From JAIBCC01 sp963763855 (GTDB taxonomy: Bacteria; Acidobacteriota; Blastocatellia; Pyrinomonadales; Pyrinomonadaceae): DNA of 64,000 nt. Below the pieces are notes generated by a model. The model was given only the letters and a program-made list of their open reading frames with translations, made no database searches and was not told where the DNA came from. The stretch is from contig CAVXPU010000005.1 of assembly GCA_963763855.1 (NCBI GenBank), positions 1,364,001 to 1,428,000 of the forward strand, read 5' to 3'. A program made the translations under genes and the position numbers. Numbering within the stretch: the stretch's first letter is position 1; each line of letters begins with the position of its first letter. Below, in pieces: positions 24,924-34,592 of the stretch.

Positions 24924-27095
24924 CTAGATTATTGCGAGAACCGCACGAATTTCTCCGTAGCTATAATCGTCGCCGAGAAGTTCCTTCACCGGACCGGTGG
25001 ATTTTCCGTCAAAAACCTCGGTGATTGCATCCCTGATTGCTTGAATTTTTTCAATCGGGACGATTTCTTCGATGCTGATATCTCCCGTTGGGATAAATTT
25101 CGTAAGATGGTTTTCGATCGTGCTTTTGGCTAAATCTCTGAGCTTTGCGATTTCGTCGATGGATTTGCCTTGTTTGAATAATTTGAGGGAAAGCGTGTAA
25201 GTATCGCTGATTTCGCCCTGATTTTTGCTCTTTCTTTCGCTTTTAGCTTTTTTCAATTTAATTCGCGAATCTAAATTGTTTTCTTTACAATACTTACGAA
25301 TTTCAAACAGAAAGTCGACGCCGTATTTCTGCAATTTCAAATCACCAACGCCCGAAATTTTACGCATTTCCTCATAATCGTGGGGTAAAAAAGTAGCAAA
25401 TTCTACGAGAGTTGCGTCTGAAAAAATGATGTAGGGAGGAACATTTTCGCTCTTGGCAATCCTCATTCTAACTTTTTTCAGATTCTCGAATAAATCTGCC
25501 AAATATGGATGCGAAATTTCGCTGACCAAGGAGTCTTTCTTGTCGGAAATCGCTTTAACTTTGATCAAATTTACCTTCACATTTCCACGCAATACGTCGT
25601 CACTTTTTTCTGTTAAAGCGAAAGTCGGATATACGCCTTCAGCCTGTTTTAGGTAACCTTGAGCAATCAAATCTCTGAAATAATCGAACCACTCATCTTT
25701 TGAAAAATCAGCTCCAACCCCATATGTTTTCAATAACTTATGCTCTTCACGAATTGATTTTGAAGCTGATCCTCGCAGGAAATCGACGAGATAAGTTAAT
25801 CCAAATCGCTGATCCGTTCGATAGACAGCACTCAAAGCTTTCTGAGCGATTATCGTTCCGTCAAATTGCTCGATCTCAGTGTTGCAATTGTCGCAATTTC
25901 CGCAATAATTCGTACTTTCTTCGGAAAAATAACTAAGCAAAAATTGCCGACGGCAGGTTCGCAGATCGCCGTATTTGCCCATTACATCCAGCTTTTTGAG
26001 CATGATTTGACTTTGCTCGGGATTGCCCTCCACACTCGCAAATTCCTGCAATTTGGTGACGTCGCCCCAGCTGAAAAATAGCAAAGCATCACTTTCCAGT
26101 CCGTCACGCCCGGCTCTCCCGGTTTCTTGATAATAACTCTCAATATTTTTGGGTAAATCGCAATGCACAACAAATCGAACGTTAGACTTATCAATTCCCA
26201 TCCCGAAAGCAATCGTTGCAACCATAATCTTGGTCTCGTCTTTCAAAAAAGAATCCTGATTTTTATCGCGAATTTCTTTGCTCAATCCTGCGTGATACGG
26301 CAACGCAGAAAAACCTTCAGTTTGCAGATCTAGAGCCATATTTTCAACTGATTTCCGACTCAAGCAATAAATAATTCCGCTTTCATTTTGACGGTTTTCG
26401 AGGAAATTCAATAGTTTGCGATACGAATTTTTCTTGGGTTCGATCGCGTAATAAATGTTCGGTCGATTAAAGCTAGATAGAAAAACTTGTGCTTTATCGA
26501 TCGACAAACGTTCAAGAATATCTTGTCGGACGAGCTTATCGGCTGTTGCGGTGAGTGCAATTACAGGTATGTTTGGAAAATTCTGTTTCAACTTGGCAAG
26601 CTGTAAATATTCAGGTCGAAAATCGTGTCCCCAGCTCGATATACAATGAGCTTCATCAATGGCAAAAAGTGAAATTTTAATCGTTTTGAGGAAATCGATG
26701 AATTGTTCGCCGCTTTGCAAAAGTCTTTCAGGTGCGACATATAAGAGTTTGAGTGTCCCGTTTTTTACTACGTTAAATACTTCAACTTGTTCGGCTGCCG
26801 TCTGGCTGGAATTCAGAAACGCTGCATTTGCCCCGACAGTTTTCAAGCTGTCCACTTGGTCTTTCATGAGAGCTATAAGTGGAGAAATCACAACAGTTAA
26901 GCCTTCCTGCATCAAGGCGGGAATCTGATAGCAAAGCGATTTTCCGCCGCCTGTTGGCATCAAAACCAGGCAATCCTTTTTCGCCAAAACTGTTTCGATA
27001 ATTGGCTGTTGATCAAGTCGAAAATCATCGAAGCCGAATTGGTCTTTGAGAATTTGTTGGGCTTGGGAAATGTCTGTCATTAGTTTTGGAATCAT
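24924..27095 (-). CDS. recQ: ATP-dependent DNA helicase RecQ
   Basis: RecQ unwinds DNA 3' to 5' in recombination repair. The 723-residue protein has helicase motif I (LMPTGGGKSLCYQ), motif II (IDEAHCISSWGHDFR), motif VI (QETGRAGRDG), the zinc-binding cysteines of the RQC region (CRRQFLL ... CGNCDNC), an HRDC domain (about 530-600) and a C-terminal helix-turn-helix extension (LFKQGKSIDEIAKLRDLAKS). Translation starts at 27095 or at the second Met (27080); neither has a good ribosome binding site. Confidence 0.95.
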   Translation of the reverse strand: MIPKLMTDISQAQQILKDQFGFDDFRLDQQPIIETVLAKKDCLVLMPTGGGKSLCYQIPALMQEGLTVVISPLIALMKDQVDSLKTVGANAAFLNSSQTAAEQVEVFNVVKNGTLKLLYVAPERLLQSGEQFIDFLKTIKISLFAIDEAHCISSWGHDFRPEYLQLAKLKQNFPNIPVIALTATADKLVRQDILERLSIDKAQVFLSSFNRPNIYYAIEPKKNSYRKLLNFLENRQNESGIIYCLSRKSVENMALDLQTEGFSALPYHAGLSKEIRDKNQDSFLKDETKIMVATIAFGMGIDKSNVRFVVHCDLPKNIESYYQETGRAGRDGLESDALLFFSWGDVTKLQEFASVEGNPEQSQIMLKKLDVMGKYGDLRTCRRQFLLSYFSEESTNYCGNCDNCNTEIEQFDGTIIAQKALSAVYRTDQRFGLTYLVDFLRGSASKSIREEHKLLKTYGVGADFSKDEWFDYFRDLIAQGYLKQAEGVYPTFALTEKSDDVLRGNVKVNLIKVKAISDKKDSLVSEISHPYLADLFENLKKVRMRIAKSENVPPYIIFSDATLVEFATFLPHDYEEMRKISGVGDLKLQKYGVDFLFEIRKYCKENNLDSRIKLKKAKSERKSKNQGEISDTYTLSLKLFKQGKSIDEIAKLRDLAKSTIENHLTKFIPTGDISIEEIVPIEKIQAIRDAITEVFDGKSTGPVKELLGDDYSYGEIRAVLAII

Positions 27096-27230
27096 TTATT
27101 TAGATAAATATTAACAAAAATATCCGAAAGGCTAAAATACAACTGTCTTTTCGAAGCGGAATTGCGGAAACTAAAGGAATTCGCAAATTTGTTTTCGCTA
27201 CGCTCTTTGCTAACATAGATTTTTGCGAAA

Positions 27231-28619
27231 ATGATGTCAAAATTGCCTTCAAAAATAATCAACCTTGCCGAACTTATCAAGCAAAACGGCGGACGTGCGA
27301 TGCTTGTAGGCGGTTGTGTGCGTGACGAATTGATGAATATCGAACCAAAAGATTTTGACATCGAAGTTTACGGGATTGAATCGCATAAACTCAAGGAAAT
27401 TCTAAACGAATTCGGCAATGTAAACACTGTCGGCGAGAGCTTTACGGTTTATAAGATCGGTAGCGATTTAGACGTTTCATTGCCGCGTAGAGAACGAAAA
27501 GTCGCACGCGGACATAAAGGATTCGTCGTTGAAGGCGACGGGAAAATGTCCTTTGAAGAAGCTGCAAAACGTCGAGATTTTACGATAAACGCGATTATGA
27601 AAGACGTTTTGACCGGCGAAATTGTTGATATTTATGGCGGGCAAAACGACATCAAACGCAAAAAGATCCGACACATCGCGGACGAAACTTTTGTCGAAGA
27701 TTCGCTTCGAGTATTGCGTGCGGCACAAATCGCGGCTCGTTTTGAGTTTGAAATTGATTTTCAAACAATCGAACTTTGCAAATCAATTGATTTGAGCGAT
27801 TTGCCGAGAGAACGCATTTGGGCGGAGCTTGAAAAATTGTTGTTGAAATCAAATAAGCCTTCAATCGGGTTGCAGTATTTTTATGATCTAAACATTGCAA
27901 GTCAATTGTTTCCGGAGCTTACAGCGATGGTTGGTGTTATCCAAGAGCCAGAATGGCATCCGGAGGGTGACGTTGATTTTCACACGCTTTTGGTTGTCGA
28001 TGAAGCGAGAAAGTTGATTGATGACTTGCCTTATGCGAAGCAAATCGCAGTAATGCTCGGTGCTTTGTGCCACGATTTCGGTAAACCTGCGACCACGAAA
28101 TTTTTCGATGGTCGCTGGCGTGCTCACGGACACGATGAAGCGGGAATTGAGCCGACCATTTCATTTCTCGATAAGCTCGGAATTTACACACTTGACGGAT
28201 ATGATGTTCGCGAGCAAATTATCCAACTCGTCCGCTATCATCTTTCACCGGGAATGTTTTACAAAAATCCGCCCGGCAATGGAGCGTTTCGTCGCTTGGC
28301 GAGAAAGGTTGAGCTTGATTTGCTTTATCGCGTTGCAAAGGCGGACGCACTTGGCAGAAATCCGGATTGGATTCCGAAAGAAAAGCATTTTGATTCTGCG
28401 GCTCAAGAGTGGTTCATTGAAAGGGTAAGAGAGCTAAATGTTGCAATTAAGGCACCTGAACCACTGTTTATGGGTCGGCACTTAATCGAACTCGGAATGA
28501 TGCCCTCCAAGCAATTTGGCTTCGTTATCAAGGCGATTTACGAATTGCAATTGGATGGTAAGATCACGAATCTTGATGAGGCGATAAACGCAGCGAAAAT
28601 AATCTTAAGAAATGCTTAA
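27231..28619 (+). CDS. CCA-adding-type tRNA nucleotidyltransferase with HD domain
   Basis: The 462-residue protein begins with the class II nucleotidyltransferase signature (AMLVGGCVRDELMNIEPKDFDIEVYG, with the DxD pair), then AAKRRDFTINAIMKD and the neck segment EDSLRVLRAAQIAARF. An HD phosphohydrolase domain follows (VMLGALCHDFGKP, RAHGHDEAG). The family adds or repairs the tRNA 3' CCA end, though some members are poly(A) polymerases, so the symbol is withheld. The gene overlaps the next by 8 bases. Confidence 0.88.
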   Translation: MMSKLPSKIINLAELIKQNGGRAMLVGGCVRDELMNIEPKDFDIEVYGIESHKLKEILNEFGNVNTVGESFTVYKIGSDLDVSLPRRERKVARGHKGFVVEGDGKMSFEEAAKRRDFTINAIMKDVLTGEIVDIYGGQNDIKRKKIRHIADETFVEDSLRVLRAAQIAARFEFEIDFQTIELCKSIDLSDLPRERIWAELEKLLLKSNKPSIGLQYFYDLNIASQLFPELTAMVGVIQEPEWHPEGDVDFHTLLVVDEARKLIDDLPYAKQIAVMLGALCHDFGKPATTKFFDGRWRAHGHDEAGIEPTISFLDKLGIYTLDGYDVREQIIQLVRYHLSPGMFYKNPPGNGAFRRLARKVELDLLYRVAKADALGRNPDWIPKEKHFDSAAQEWFIERVRELNVAIKAPEPLFMGRHLIELGMMPSKQFGFVIKAIYELQLDGKITNLDEAINAAKIILRNA

Positions 28620-29883
28620 AAATTTTGCTATTGACATCACGCCGTTGCGGGTTTCTCGTGATTATCGGTTATTGTTTTTTGGGCAAATGATCTCGTTTTT
28701 TGGAACGATGATGTCGTTTGTGGCAATTCAATGGCAGATTTTTGATTTAACAAAATCGAGTGCGATGGTCGGCTATATTTCGGTTGCCGAACTTATTCCG
28801 ATGGTTGTTTTCGGCATTATCGGCGGCTCTATAGCGGATTCCTTTGATAAAAGAAAGATTTTACGATTTACCGAAATTGGGCAAACAATTGTAACCGGAA
28901 TCCTACTCTTAAACGCTCTATTGCCCAATCCGCAAATATGGATAATATTTTTGGTTGCAGCATTACACGCGGGTTTTGCAGCATTGCAGCGTCCTGCATT
29001 TGAATCATTTATTCAGAAAGTAATCCCGATTGAATTGATGTCCGCGGTAATGGCATTAAATTCAATGCGTTGGAGTTTGAGTGCGATTGTCAGTCCGCTA
29101 ATTGCAGGAATTATTGCTACAAGCTTTGGCGTTGCAATAGCGTACACGATAGATTTTGTTTCATTTGTCGCTTCATTGATTGCCGTATTTATGATTCGTG
29201 CGGTCGCCTCGCCTGCGAACGCTGATAAGCCGAGTCTTAAAAACGTAATCGGAGCTTGGAGATATGCACTTTGCAGGCAAGACCTTTTGGGTACTTATTT
29301 AATCGATATCGCAGCGATGTTTTTTGCCTTTCCTCAAGCTCTATATCCGGCGTTGGCAGTGATTTACGGCAAGGAATATTTGGGACTTTTTCTAGGTTCG
29401 ATCGCACTGGGAGCGTTGCTCGCAAGTCTTACCTCGGGTTGGACAAGGAGAATACACAGGCATGGTCTGGCAGTTATTTTGGCGGCAATCGGTTGGGGAA
29501 TCGGGATTACGCTCTTTGGGCTTTCAGATAATTTATGGCTTGCCTTAGTTTTTCTCGCGTTCGCTGGTTTTGCAGATATGCTGAGCGGTATTTTTCGCGG
29601 TGCGATATGGAATCAGACGATTCCCAATTTCCTGCGAGGGAGACTCGCCAGTATTGAAATGATAAGTTACCTCATCGGACCGAAATTAGGTGACGCAAAA
29701 ATGGGAATTGTCGCTGAAGCATACAGTGTTCAAACAGCATTGGTCTCGGGCGGGATTTTATGCGTAGTTGCGGTTGGAATTTTAGCGATCTTTCTACCAA
29801 AGTTTGTAAAATATGATGGCAGAGAAGGGATTAAACAAAGGGAAATGGAAGAAAATCAACGATCAGAAAGTATTGAAGAGTAG
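28612..29883 (+). CDS. MFS transporter (EntS/MFS_3-like)
   Basis: The 423-residue protein has about 12 hydrophobic segments with the MFS loop 2-3 signature (GGSIADSFDKRKILRFTEIGQ). The start (LRVSRDYRLLFFGQMISFFGTMM) and general pattern match the EntS-type exporter group. The substrate cannot be read. Its start overlaps the end of the nucleotidyltransferase gene by 8 bases, so they are translationally coupled. The C-terminus is charged and cytoplasmic. Confidence 0.85.
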   Translation: MLKNFAIDITPLRVSRDYRLLFFGQMISFFGTMMSFVAIQWQIFDLTKSSAMVGYISVAELIPMVVFGIIGGSIADSFDKRKILRFTEIGQTIVTGILLLNALLPNPQIWIIFLVAALHAGFAALQRPAFESFIQKVIPIELMSAVMALNSMRWSLSAIVSPLIAGIIATSFGVAIAYTIDFVSFVASLIAVFMIRAVASPANADKPSLKNVIGAWRYALCRQDLLGTYLIDIAAMFFAFPQALYPALAVIYGKEYLGLFLGSIALGALLASLTSGWTRRIHRHGLAVILAAIGWGIGITLFGLSDNLWLALVFLAFAGFADMLSGIFRGAIWNQTIPNFLRGRLASIEMISYLIGPKLGDAKMGIVAEAYSVQTALVSGGILCVVAVGILAIFLPKFVKYDGREGIKQREMEENQRSESIEE

Positions 29884-29981
29884 TGTGAGTAATCCTGTGG
29901 AGCATTTATTGCATGAGTTCATATTGAGACCGATGAATTTAAGTAGTATTTCGGAAATTTGTCCTAAAAGGATACAGAATT

Positions 29982-30287
29982 ATGAAGAATTTGATAAAAA
30001 ACATTACATTAGCATTAGCATTGAGCGTATTTATGATCGGCGTCTCGTCTGCAAATGCACAAGGTAGGAGTGATCGAAATCGTGTTGAACGCGGCAACAA
30101 AAGCAAAGTTGTGATTGTTCAAAATCGAAATAGACCAAATTCGCACAAGTGGTACAAAACCAATAACGGACGCAAGGTAAAACGTGGATATTATACTGTT
30201 AGACCTTATGTTGGAAATCGTGTTAAAAGTTCGAGATATGTCAGAGTTTGGAGATATGGTAGATATTATTGGGTTCGCCGCTACTAA
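29982..30287 (+). CDS. Small basic exported protein
   Basis: This 101-residue product has a signal peptide (ALALSVFMIGVSSANAQ) and a very basic mature part rich in Arg, Lys, Tyr and Asn (RVERGNKSKVVIVQNRNRP; YVRVWRYGRYYWVRRY). No family was recognised. An IS element is inserted immediately after its stop codon, separating it from a terminator at 31775-31803 that probably belonged to it. Confidence 0.65.
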   Translation: MKNLIKNITLALALSVFMIGVSSANAQGRSDRNRVERGNKSKVVIVQNRNRPNSHKWYKTNNGRKVKRGYYTVRPYVGNRVKSSRYVRVWRYGRYYWVRRY

Positions 30288-30290
30288 TTA

Positions 30291-31744
30291 GTCGTTCCTT
30301 AAAAGCCATATAAAGCGTGTATTTGCTATACTTTACGGTAGGTATTTGATAAAATAATATGCAAGATATTCCTAAATTAGATTGATTTTCTTGCAAATAG
30401 TTATGATTGGAAAGTCACCGGACGTTGGTCAAAAGCATTTGTTTTTGCCGAATTTAGTCGATTTCATTAATCTTAAACACGAACTTTGTTTGTTGGCTGA
30501 GGCGATTGATTGGCAAGTTTTCGAGACGGAGTTTGCTCCGTTTTATGCAAAAGCGGGCTCGCCGGCGAAACCGATACGGTTGATGGTCGGGTTGTTGATA
30601 TTGAAGCAGCTTTACAAATTGGGAGATGAAACGGTGATGGCTGAGTGGGTATCGAATCCGTATTTTCAGTATTTTTGCGGTGAAGTTGTATTTCAATGGA
30701 AGTTTCCGTGCGACCCGTCGGACTTAGTTCATTTTCGGCATCGGATAGGTGAAAAAGGAGTGGAAAAGATCTTATCGGCGAGCATTTTGCTGCATGGGAA
30801 AGAAGTGCTAAGTGAAGATATATCGATAGATACGACGGTTCAACCAAAAAACATAACATATCCGACGGACACAAAATTGGCGGTTAAAATCATCGAAAAA
30901 TGCAATCAATCCGCCGCCAAAGAAGACGTAAAACTGCGGCAAAGTTACAGGTTTACGGTCAAAGAATTGTTGAAAGCGGCGAATTCAAGAAGCCCGAAAC
31001 GAGCGTTGGAAAGACGAAAAGCGAGGCGAAAGATCAAGACGATTGCGGGGCGGCAAGTGCGGGATTTGGGTCGGAAATTAGGGGAAGAAAGTTTGCAGAA
31101 ACATGCGGAGAAGTTGGAAATCTACGAGCGGGTTTTGAATCAAAAGCGAGAAGACAAGGATAAAATTTATTCGCTGCACGCATTAGAGGTCGGCTGCATT
31201 GCGAAAGGAAAAGCGGACAAAAAATTTGAATTCGGCAGCAAGGTATCGTTTGCGGTGGCACAAAAAAGCAACGTGATCTTAGCGGCAGTAAACTTCAAAG
31301 GCAACCCTCACGACAACAAAACATTAGACTTAACGCTCGCACAGCAAGAGCGGATAACAGGCGTGAGAGCAAAAAAAGCGTTTGTTGACCGGGGCTACAA
31401 AAGCCGGGAAATCGGCGGGACAAAAGTGCAAGTGCCGACCAATGGAGCAGGAAAAACAGCGTCGGAAAAGTTGAAATTAAGAAAGAATTTCCGCAGACGA
31501 GCGGCAATTGAACCAATCATCGGGCACGTGAAAAATGACTTTGGAATGGCAAAAAACTATCTCAAAGGCGAAATCGGCGACGCGATCAACGCAATTCTGG
31601 CAGCAAGTGCGTTCAATTTCAAAAGCTGGATGAAAAAAGCCGCCGAGAATGTTATTTTTGTCTTTATTTGGCTAAAAGAATCACGGCGACAAATACAAAA
31701 CATATCAAACTATTCCGCCGCTTATTGATTTATTAAGGAACGAC
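30291..31744. mobile_element. IS5-like insertion sequence, complete
   Basis: A 1,454-bp element is bounded by perfect 12-bp inverted repeats GTCGTTCCTTAA (30291-30302) and TTAAGGAACGAC (31733-31744). TAATTA flanks both sides (30285-30290 and 31745-31750) and is the likely target duplication, though it is palindromic so the exact boundary is ambiguous. It contains one intact transposase gene on the + strand. Confidence 0.9.
30403..31728 (+). CDS. IS5-family DDE transposase
   Basis: The 441-residue protein starts at ATG 30403 (MIGKSPDVGQKHLFLP), not at the upstream TTG. An N-terminal DUF772-type domain (RLMVGLLILKQLYKLGDETV) precedes the DDE catalytic core: SEDISIDTTVQP (first Asp), KKAFVDRGYKS (second Asp) and RRAAIEPIIGHVKNDFGM (Glu). 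A basic central insert (about 185-260) separates the first two. The frame is intact, so the element could be active. Confidence 0.9.
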   Translation: MIGKSPDVGQKHLFLPNLVDFINLKHELCLLAEAIDWQVFETEFAPFYAKAGSPAKPIRLMVGLLILKQLYKLGDETVMAEWVSNPYFQYFCGEVVFQWKFPCDPSDLVHFRHRIGEKGVEKILSASILLHGKEVLSEDISIDTTVQPKNITYPTDTKLAVKIIEKCNQSAAKEDVKLRQSYRFTVKELLKAANSRSPKRALERRKARRKIKTIAGRQVRDLGRKLGEESLQKHAEKLEIYERVLNQKREDKDKIYSLHALEVGCIAKGKADKKFEFGSKVSFAVAQKSNVILAAVNFKGNPHDNKTLDLTLAQQERITGVRAKKAFVDRGYKSREIGGTKVQVPTNGAGKTASEKLKLRKNFRRRAAIEPIIGHVKNDFGMAKNYLKGEIGDAINAILAASAFNFKSWMKKAAENVIFVFIWLKESRRQIQNISNYSAAY

Positions 31745-31774
31745 TAATTAGCTTAGGTAAAAGTTTAACTCTCG

Positions 31775-31803
31775 AAGCCGCAAATTTCGCGGCTTTTTTA
31801 TTT
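31775..31803 (+). terminator. Rho-independent terminator displaced by the IS
   Basis: AAGCCGC (31775-31781) pairs with GCGGCTT (31789-31795) around a 7-base loop, followed by a T-rich tail. It lies just after the IS right end and would have followed the small basic exported protein gene at 29982-30287 before insertion. Confidence 0.8.
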
Positions 31804-31840
31804 TAGCTCAACTCAGAAATCAATTTGCTATAATCTATCT

Positions 31841-32146
31841 ATGCCGATTGTAAGAAAACGACAAATTGAGATGCTTGCTCAAATGAATGGCGACGAAATT
31901 GCGAGATTTTTTGAATCGCTGCCGATAACAAAGGCAGAAATTGAATTGCTTTTCGAATATATCGAAGATGAACTTTACGAAACTGAATGTGACCACACCG
32001 CTCGTTTTGCCCTCTATTTTCTGATGAAAAATAATTTACCCTTTCCAAAGATAATCGCTTGGCTCAATGCAAATGGCGGCTATTGTGATTGCAAAATAAT
32101 GGAAAATATCGAAAAGGAATGGCGGAAAACGTTTCCGGAAGATTAA
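31841..32146 (+). CDS. DUF2695 domain protein
   Basis: The 101-residue protein ends with the DUF2695 pattern: CDHTARFALYFLMKNNLPF, then IAWLNANGGYCDCKIMENI. The conserved Cys, His and the CDC motif suggest metal binding. The family has no established function. It stands alone between the IS region and pilT. Confidence 0.75.
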   Translation: MPIVRKRQIEMLAQMNGDEIARFFESLPITKAEIELLFEYIEDELYETECDHTARFALYFLMKNNLPFPKIIAWLNANGGYCDCKIMENIEKEWRKTFPED

Positions 32147-32287
32147 GACATCAACGATTACGCTGCTCAACTGAAAAAACATATTGACGCATTTGTTTAT
32201 CACGGTTAAAATCAAATTGGTCGATTGGAGAATTCAATTCTTTCAGCTTAATAAAATTCTCCACCGAGAGTTTCTTATCTACAAAAT

Positions 32288-33439
32288 ATGCCAACTAGAA
32301 TAGACGATTTATTGCGAATGGCGATGAGTTTTGGAGCATCGGATTTGCATTTACGAGCAGGTTCATATCCCGTAATTCGCGTCAGCGGAGAGCTTCGCCC
32401 TGTTACCGGAGTAACCGTCTTAGCACAGGAAGAGACTTTGGAAATGGCTTTCGCGATGATGTCTAATCGGCAAAAGCAACATTTCAAAGATGCTTACGAA
32501 GTGGACATCGGCTATAGCGTTTCAGGGCTCGGACGTTTTAGGGTCAATATTTTTCAGCAACGCGGCTCAGTAGGAATCGTTGCCCGGGTTATCCCGGATC
32601 AGATTCGGAGCGTTGCCGAGCTTGGCTTGCCGCCCGTTTTAAGCAAGATTGCCGAAGAGCAACGAGGCTTGATTTTGGTAACTGGCACGACGGGTTCTGG
32701 TAAATCCACGACTCTTGCGGCAATAGTTGACCAAATAAACAGCCTCAGAAATTCGCATATTGTTACGATTGAAGACCCGATAGAATTTCTCCATAAAGAC
32801 AAGAAATCTTTTATTACGCAACGCGAAATTGATGTTGACACGCGTTCTTTTGCTGAAGCTTTGCGTGGCTCTTTGCGTCAAGACCCTGATGTAATACTGG
32901 TTGGGGAAATGCGTGATCTCGAAACGATTGAAACGGCTCTCGTTGCAGCGGAAACGGGACATTTGGTTTTATCAACTTTGCACACTACCGATACTTCTGA
33001 AACGATCGCACGCATCATCGGTGCTTTTCCGCCATTCCAGCAAAAATCGGTTAGAATCCAACTTGCGGGAATGCTAAAAGCCGTTGTTTCGCAAAGGCTT
33101 ATGAAGACTAATAAAGGAGCCGGAAGAGTTCCTGCGGTTGAAGTTTTAGTCTCAACTCCTCTAATCCGCGACTATATTTTGCACGAAGATAAAACGGCAT
33201 CGATCCGGGACGCAATTGCCGCCGGAACTTCGCAATATGGAATGCAAACTTTCGATCAATCACTTTTCTACCTATATCAATCGGGTCTTATTACGCTTGA
33301 AGAAGCGTTAAGAGGCTCGACAAATCCAGATGAATTCCGCTTGCGTTTGGCTGGCATACAAAATACTACCAGCATGGCTAAAGAAGATATGGAACGTCAC
33401 GGCGTCGGGCAAGTTGGTGATCTGATTTCAAGAATGTAA
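32288..33439 (+). CDS. pilT: Type IV pilus twitching motility ATPase PilT
   Basis: PilT is the hexameric ATPase that powers pilus retraction. The 383-residue protein has a PAS-like N-terminal domain (about 1-105; SFGASDLHLRAGSYP), Walker A GTTGSGKST (about 133-141), the Asp box VTIEDPIEFLH, Walker B DPDVILVGEMRD and the His box TGHLVLSTLHT, and ends with the PilT-type C-terminal helices. Length fits PilT rather than PilB. No other pilus genes are in the window. Confidence 0.93.
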   Translation: MPTRIDDLLRMAMSFGASDLHLRAGSYPVIRVSGELRPVTGVTVLAQEETLEMAFAMMSNRQKQHFKDAYEVDIGYSVSGLGRFRVNIFQQRGSVGIVARVIPDQIRSVAELGLPPVLSKIAEEQRGLILVTGTTGSGKSTTLAAIVDQINSLRNSHIVTIEDPIEFLHKDKKSFITQREIDVDTRSFAEALRGSLRQDPDVILVGEMRDLETIETALVAAETGHLVLSTLHTTDTSETIARIIGAFPPFQQKSVRIQLAGMLKAVVSQRLMKTNKGAGRVPAVEVLVSTPLIRDYILHEDKTASIRDAIAAGTSQYGMQTFDQSLFYLYQSGLITLEEALRGSTNPDEFRLRLAGIQNTTSMAKEDMERHGVGQVGDLISRM

Positions 33440-33479
33440 ATGGAAAACTAGTAATTTGCGGAAAAGTGGAGAATTCTAA

Positions 33480-34592
33480 ATGAAATTCAAAGATTTTCTG
33501 TTTCTAAGACCAGTTCGGTTTGGAATTTCCGTTTTATCGGTTTTGACAGTAACATCTTTTCTCGAACCATTTCATCAAATTCTCAATTCAACTACCGTCG
33601 CTCTTGCTTTCTTGCTGATTGTTTTATTCTCCGCAACTTTTTTCGGACGCAATCCGGCATTGTTAAGTTCTTTTTTAGCAATGCTTTGCTTTAATTATTT
33701 TTTCCTTCCGCCTGTTCGAACTTGGCAAATCTCCGAACCTCAAAATTTGATAGCTTGGGGAGCGTTTACAATTACGGCGGTGATTGCGGGCGAACTTTCT
33801 GCTTACGCTCGCCGACGAGCGAGAGAAGCCGAAAGATTGTATGACGAACTTCAAAAAGCGTTTGAAACAGCCAGCAAGGCAGAAGCAATTAAACAAAGTG
33901 AGAAGTTAAAAACAGCCTTGCTTGATGCGGTAACTCACGACTTACGCACGCCTTTAACTTCAATTAAAGCATCAGTTACAATGTTGCTTGAAGAAAATTC
34001 CGCCGAATCAATTCACATTACGCTCGAACGCGAAGGACGCACCGAACTACTTGAAGTTATTAACGAAGAAACCGACCGCTTAAATAATTTCATACAATCA
34101 ATGGTTGAAGTTGCTAAACTTGAGGCAGGCGAATTCAGCTTGCGAAAATCTGAGATTGAGGTTGCCGAAATTATCGAACATACTTTACAACGTTCCGAAA
34201 GTATTACCGCAAATCATCGAATTCAGCTCAGTCTTTCTAAAAAACTGACAAAAGTTTCAATTGATGAAAAGGCAGTTTCTGAGGCAATTTATAATTTAAT
34301 CGAAAATGCCGTTAAATATTCACCGAATAATTCGATCATCAAGATTGATGCAAAAATTGTCGCAGATGATTTAATAATTTCGGTCGAAGACGAAGGTAAA
34401 GGAATTGCAGAAAATGAACGCGATAAGATTTTTCAGAAATTCTATCGCGGCAATAAAAAGGTTAAAGGTTTTGGAATGGGTTTGGCAATTGTGCGTGGAA
34501 TTATCGAGGCACACAACGGCAAAATATGGGTAGAAAAAGGTAATATCGGAGCGAAGTTTGTTTTTCAACTACCAATAAAAAACAATGATTGA
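33480..34592 (+). CDS. KdpD-like sensor histidine kinase lacking the USP domain
   Basis: The 370-residue kinase begins with a DUF4118-type four-helix membrane region (about 15-105, with FFGRNPALLSSFLAMLCFNYFFLPP) as in the middle of KdpD. HisKA follows with phosphoacceptor His153 (AVTHDLRTPLTSIK), then the HATPase domain (N-box LIENAVKYSPN, G1 DEGKGI, G2 GFGMGLAIV). The N-terminal KdpD and USP domains are absent, so it is a short KdpD-like kinase. The downstream response regulator overlaps it by 8 bases. Confidence 0.88.
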   Translation: MKFKDFLFLRPVRFGISVLSVLTVTSFLEPFHQILNSTTVALAFLLIVLFSATFFGRNPALLSSFLAMLCFNYFFLPPVRTWQISEPQNLIAWGAFTITAVIAGELSAYARRRAREAERLYDELQKAFETASKAEAIKQSEKLKTALLDAVTHDLRTPLTSIKASVTMLLEENSAESIHITLEREGRTELLEVINEETDRLNNFIQSMVEVAKLEAGEFSLRKSEIEVAEIIEHTLQRSESITANHRIQLSLSKKLTKVSIDEKAVSEAIYNLIENAVKYSPNNSIIKIDAKIVADDLIISVEDEGKGIAENERDKIFQKFYRGNKKVKGFGMGLAIVRGIIEAHNGKIWVEKGNIGAKFVFQLPIKNND

